A stretch of DNA of 18,373 nt from JBHELG01 sp046263195 (GTDB lineage Bacteria > Actinomycetota > Nitriliruptoria > Nitriliruptorales > JAHWKO01), in the NCBI GenBank assembly GCA_046263195.1, contig JBHELG010000120.1:1-18373 (forward strand). Reading direction: 5' to 3'. The notes under the pieces are model-generated. The model was not told the DNA's origin. It saw only the letters and a program-made list of their open reading frames with translations, and searched no databases. How positions within the stretch are numbered: position 1 is the first letter of the stretch; each line of letters starts with the position of its first letter. Made by a program: the position numbers and the translations under genes. Of this stretch, positions 15,003 through 18,373 are shown in pieces.

Positions 15003-15008
15003 CCAGGC

Positions 15009-16577
15009 CTACTCCCATTCGATCGTGCCGGGCGGCTTCGATGTGACGTCGAGCACGACCCGGTTCACGCCTTCGACCTCATTGCAGATGCGGCTGCTGA
15101 CGCGCTCGACCACCTCGTAGGGCAGACGTGCCCAGTCCGCGGTCATAGCGTCCTCGGAGGTGACCGCCCGGAGCACGACGGGGTAGCCGTAGGTCCGCTC
15201 GTCCCCCATGACGCCTACGGATCGCACGGTCAGCAGCACCGCGAAGGCCTGCCAGAGCTCCCGCTCCAGCCCCGCCCGGCGTACCTCCTCGAGAACAATC
15301 CTGTCGGCGGCCCGAAGGATCGCGAGGCGCTCGCGGGTCACCTCACCGATGATGCGGACGGCGAGGCCGGGGCCGGGGAACGGCTGTCGCCACACGAGCG
15401 CGGCTGGTAGGCCCAGTTCGGATCCGAGGAAACGTACCTCGTCCTTGAACAGGTGGCGTAGCGGTTCCACGAGTTCGAACTCGAGGTCAGGTGGTAGCCC
15501 TCCCACATTGTGGTGGCTCTTGATGGTCGCGGCGGTCGCGCTGCCTGACTCGATCACATCCGGGTAGAGGGTCCCTTGCACCAGGAGCTTCGCCTCGGCT
15601 CCGGCTGGGGCGGCCGCGCGGGCGGCCTGCTCGAAGACCCGGATGAACTCGTGGCCGATGATCCTGCGCTTCTCCTCAGGCTGCGTGATCCCCGCGAGGG
15701 CCTCGAGAAAGCGATCTTCGGCTTTGAGGTGCACGAGGTTGACGTTGAAATAGTCCCTGAAGGTCTCCTCGACCTCTCGACCTTCGTCGTGACGTAGAAG
15801 ACCGTGATCGACGAAGACGCACGTGAGCTGGTCTCCGACCGCAGCGTGAACGAGCGCCGCTGCGACCGACGAGTCGACGCCTCCGGATAGCCCACACAGC
15901 ACCGCTCGGTCGCCGATCTGCCGGCGTAAGGATACGACCGCTTCTTCGATGACGTTGTGCGTCGTCCAGGTCGGACGGCAACCGGCTATGTCGTAGAGGA
16001 AGTGCTGCAACAACTCCTGACCGTGCGGGGTGTGGGACACCTCCGGGTGGAATTGGATGCCGTAGAGGCCGCGGTCGGGATCCTCGAAGGCGGCAACAGG
16101 GGTCCCAGCGGTCCGGGCGGTCACGAGGAAGCCGGGTGGGGCCGCAGTGACCGCATCCCCGTGGCTCATCCACACGACCTGGCTGTCGGGGGTAGCGGCG
16201 AGCAGTACCCCCGGATCCTCGACGACGAGGCTCGTCTTGCCGTACTCGCGCCGCTCGGTGTGTGCCACGGTTCCTCCCAGGGCGGCTGCCATGAGCTGCT
16301 GTCCGTAGCAGATCCCCAGCACCGGGAGATCGAGCTCGAATATCGCCGGGTCCAGGCGGGGCGCCCAGTCGGCATAGACGCTCATGGGACCGCCGGAGAG
16401 GATCACGGCTTTCGGCTTCCGCGCCTGCAGCTCGTCTGGGGAGATCGAATAGGGCACGATCTCGGAGTAAACGTGCGCCTCACGGACCCGACGGGCGATG
16501 AGCTGAGCGTATTGGGCGCCGAAGTCGACGACCACGACGCGGTCGAAGCGGTCGGACGGCGGAGAGGGCGCGGCCAT
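15009..16577 (-). CDS. guaA: GMP synthase (glutamine-hydrolysing)
   Basis: The protein has 522 residues, the full family length, and converts XMP, glutamine and ATP to GMP in the cytoplasm. The class I glutamine amidotransferase domain (about 12-200) has its triad: Cys90 in GICYGQQ, and His177 and Glu179 in FHPEV. The ATP pyrophosphatase domain has the PP-loop SGGVDSS at 231-237. The C-terminal dimerisation domain contains RQPFPGPGLAVRIIGE and ends KPPGTIEWE, the usual terminus. The ATG at 16575-16577 is the natural start. It lies 113 bases downstream of guaB3 on the same strand and is probably cotranscribed. Its TAG stop is followed by an in-frame open stretch of 50 codons made largely of the repeat family. 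Confidence 0.97.
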   Translation of the reverse strand: MAAPSPPSDRFDRVVVVDFGAQYAQLIARRVREAHVYSEIVPYSISPDELQARKPKAVILSGGPMSVYADWAPRLDPAIFELDLPVLGICYGQQLMAAALGGTVAHTERREYGKTSLVVEDPGVLLAATPDSQVVWMSHGDAVTAAPPGFLVTARTAGTPVAAFEDPDRGLYGIQFHPEVSHTPHGQELLQHFLYDIAGCRPTWTTHNVIEEAVVSLRRQIGDRAVLCGLSGGVDSSVAAALVHAAVGDQLTCVFVDHGLLRHDEGREVEETFRDYFNVNLVHLKAEDRFLEALAGITQPEEKRRIIGHEFIRVFEQAARAAAPAGAEAKLLVQGTLYPDVIESGSATAATIKSHHNVGGLPPDLEFELVEPLRHLFKDEVRFLGSELGLPAALVWRQPFPGPGLAVRIIGEVTRERLAILRAADRIVLEEVRRAGLERELWQAFAVLLTVRSVGVMGDERTYGYPVVLRAVTSEDAMTADWARLPYEVVERVSSRICNEVEGVNRVVLDVTSKPPGTIEWE

Positions 16578-16690
16578 GTCCGGATGCTATCGCCGGGGAG
16601 TTGCCGCGCGGCTGGTCCTCGCTCGGCGAGCGGCTCGAGCGTCAGACCCCAACGGGTGCCGCGGCGCTCGGACAGCCTCGGGCGGCCCGA

Positions 16691-17803
16691 TCAGGCACGT
16701 ACGGCAAGTTCGGCGTGTTGGAACGACCGCAGATCCTCGTAGCCGCAGACGGCCATGGCACGGCGGAGTCCTCCGATGAGGTTGACCGTCCCATCGTCGC
16801 GGTTGGCCGGGCCGGTGAGAATCTGTGCGAGGCTGCCGACGGTTTCGACCCGTGCCAGCCGTCCGCGCGGCAGCTGATGGTGGGCTGAGGAATAGCCCCA
16901 GTAGGCGCCGCGGCCAGGTGCCTCGTCCGCCACGGCCAGGGCTCGACCCAGCATCACCGCGTCGGCCCCGCAGGCGATGCTCTTGGCGATGTCGCCGCCA
17001 GTGCGTATGCCACCGCTGGCGATGACGTGAACATAGCGACCGGACTCTTCGAGGTAGCGCGTACGCTCGGCGGAGACCTCCGCGAGGGCGGTCGCCTGGG
17101 GACGACCAACGCCGAGCGCGGCCGTCGTGGTCGAGACCGAGCCCGCGCCGACGCCCACGAGGATCCCGACCGCGCCGGTGCGCATGATGTGTCGCGCCGA
17201 TTTCGCGCTTGCCACGCCTCCCACGACAACCGGGATGTCGTAGCGGGCGGTGAACGCCTTCAGGTCGAGAGGCTCCTCGCCGGGGCCGGCCACGTGCTGG
17301 GCCGATACGACGACGCCCTGTACGACGAGCAGGTCGAGTCCGGCCTCCAGCGCGGCGCGGTGGTAGCGCTCCATCTTCTGCGGCGTCAGGCTCGCTGCCG
17401 CGATCCCTCGGCTCCGCAGCTCCTCCACTCGTCGCCCGATGAGCTCCTCTCTCACTGGCTTCGAGTAGAGATATTGCAGACGAGAGGTTGCCTCCGGTCC
17501 GGGTTCGAGGGTGGCAATCTCGGCCAGAACCTCGCTGGGGTCCTCATGGCGGGTCCACAACCCTTCGAGATTGAGCACGCCGAGTCCCCCCAGCTCGCCG
17601 ATTAGCCCGGCGGTGACTGGCGACGTGACAGCGTCCAGTGGGGCGGAGAGCACGGGCAGCTCGAAGCAGTAGGCGTCGAAGCGCCATGAGACGTCGATGA
17701 TGTCGCGACCGCGGGTGCGACGGGAGGGGACGAGCAGGACGTCGTCGAGCTCGTAGCCGATACGCGCCCGACGCCCCGACCCGATCTCGACCTCGTCCAC
17801 CAT
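16691..17803 (-). CDS. guaB3: GuaB3-family IMP dehydrogenase-related protein
   Basis: The ATG at 17801-17803 gives 370 residues and has GGGGAAG at the right distance; an ATG four codons earlier (17815) has a poorer site. The protein is a TIM barrel of the IMPDH/GMP reductase superfamily without the CBS pair, as usual for GuaB3. Signatures (17815 numbering) are YELDDVLLVPSRRTR at 21-35, a substrate loop GVGAGSVSTT at 221-230, and SGGIRTGGDIAKSIACGADAVMLG at 267-290. Where IMPDH has its catalytic Cys in GSICTT, this protein has Ser228. Other actinobacterial GuaB3 proteins also deviate at this loop. Whether it makes XMP from IMP or does another step is not settled by sequence. Its place before guaA supports a purine role, and the divergent DUF5319 gene matches mycobacterial gene order. 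Confidence 0.88.
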   Translation of the reverse strand: MVDEVEIGSGRRARIGYELDDVLLVPSRRTRGRDIIDVSWRFDAYCFELPVLSAPLDAVTSPVTAGLIGELGGLGVLNLEGLWTRHEDPSEVLAEIATLEPGPEATSRLQYLYSKPVREELIGRRVEELRSRGIAAASLTPQKMERYHRAALEAGLDLLVVQGVVVSAQHVAGPGEEPLDLKAFTARYDIPVVVGGVASAKSARHIMRTGAVGILVGVGAGSVSTTTAALGVGRPQATALAEVSAERTRYLEESGRYVHVIASGGIRTGGDIAKSIACGADAVMLGRALAVADEAPGRGAYWGYSSAHHQLPRGRLARVETVGSLAQILTGPANRDDGTVNLIGGLRRAMAVCGYEDLRSFQHAELAVRA

Positions 17804-17954
17804 CTGCTTCCCCATCCACGAGTTGGATCCCCACCTCGCTCTCTTCGGAGCGGCCTAGCCCGTCAGCGAGCGTAGGCTGTGGGCAGCACTCCCTCCGCGG
17901 TGCCACACTGGCCTTGGGTGGGAGAACGAGACGCAGGCGGGAAGGGCCCTTTTT
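17804..17954. promoter_or_regulatory. Divergent region between guaB3 and the DUF5319 gene
   Basis: About 150 bases separate the two starts and must hold both promoters. I could not place convincing -35/-10 pairs. A run of seven T (17950-17956) immediately precedes the TTG start on the plus strand. Confidence 0.4.
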
Positions 17955-18373
17955 TTGGAACATGACGACAAGTTCGGGGAGTTCGAGGACCACGAACCGG
18001 ATCAGCAGCGGCTCGACCAGCACGAGTCCGCGCTCGTTCGTCAGGACCTTCGGGACCTGGAGCGCTTCGAGGGGACCTTTGCTGCCGAGGGATACCGCGG
18101 GGTCTCCGTCTATTGCCACGACTGCGAGGAGGAGCACTTCTACCCCTGGGAGATGCTCCGCGAGAACCTGCGGGTGCTGCTCGAGACCGGTGAGACCCCG
18201 GTCCACGAGCCAGCCTTCGCGCCCGATCCCGACCAGTACGTGCCGTGGGAGTACGCGCGGGGTTACGTCGACGCACTGAGCGACGCGGGCGTATGGGAGC
18301 GTCGCGAGATTGAGACCTGCCCCCGCTGTCGCTGGCGCATCCCCGAAGGTCTGCGGGGGGCGAACTTCTGCGC
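17955..18373 (+). CDS. DUF5319-family zinc-binding protein (3' end cut by window)
   Basis: The frame starting at the TTG at 17955-17957 stays open for 139 codons to the window edge. It matches the actinobacterial DUF5319 family, represented in Mycobacterium tuberculosis by Rv3412 next to guaB2/guaB3. The shared core is LDQHE (20-24), CHDCEEEHFYPWEMLRENL (54-72), HEPAFAPDPDQYVPWEYARGY (84-104, in part) and VDAL. Unlike the mycobacterial protein it continues into a second motif, CPRC at 122-125 with Cys139 following, the beginning of a zinc ribbon. Upstream, GGGAAGG and a run of seven T precede the TTG; no ATG or GTG is in frame, so the start is uncertain. Its function is unknown; divergence from guaB3 is conserved. 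Confidence 0.85.
   Translation, partial: MEHDDKFGEFEDHEPDQQRLDQHESALVRQDLRDLERFEGTFAAEGYRGVSVYCHDCEEEHFYPWEMLRENLRVLLETGETPVHEPAFAPDPDQYVPWEYARGYVDALSDAGVWERREIETCPRCRWRIPEGLRGANFC

Noticed and set aside
17544..18206. Minus-strand open frame of 220 codons
   Set aside because: It overlaps guaB3 in another frame and is antisense to the DUF5319 gene, which shows a real family match.

Overview
The window is strongly G+C rich and looks like a chromosomal segment of a high-GC actinobacterium (Actinomycetota). The markers are a GuaB3-type IMP dehydrogenase paralogue divergent from a DUF5319 gene, next to guaA; a zinc-ribbon-less AccD-AccA fusion of the mycobacterial AccD3 type; and a FIST-domain gene beside glnB-glnD. 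An Acidimicrobiia or Nitriliruptoria-like lineage is possible, but the sequence alone does not settle it. I saw no tRNA, rRNA, transposase, integrase, phage gene or CRISPR array.

Layout. (1) 1-1200: two tandem, translationally coupled LuxR/NarL-type regulators on the minus strand, both with degraded receiver active sites, behind a recognisable promoter. (2) 1643-5968: a minus-strand nitrogen-signalling group in the order FIST protein, PII protein (glnB), PII-modifying enzyme (glnD). (3) 6601-9205: a minus-strand run of a stand-alone B12-binding mutase subunit, sucC and a divergent sucD, which could turn (R)-methylmalonyl-CoA into succinate with recovery of a nucleoside triphosphate if a catalytic mutase subunit is encoded elsewhere. 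(4) 9344-11446: divergent from group 3, a fused AccD/AccA carboxyltransferase followed by a membrane-anchored protein that resembles a Rieske fold without its iron ligands. (5) 11520-13706: a PcrA/UvrD helicase. (6) 14004-14804: a five-helix membrane protein with a C-terminal cupredoxin domain. (7) 15009-17803: guaA and guaB3, the GMP branch of purine synthesis, divergent from a DUF5319 zinc-binding protein cut by the window end.

The most unusual non-genic structure is a family of short interspersed repeats between about 10.9 and 15.0 kb. They share the core CGGTCTTGGG and its complement, and they occur both as hairpins and as longer direct copies. Four copies surround the cupredoxin gene. 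Read on the minus strand, every full copy encodes the same short peptide, and three of them form one open frame directly behind the guaA stop codon.

The gene-free stretches above 300 bases (about 1200-1642 and 5969-6498) hold palindromes but no gene I can support.
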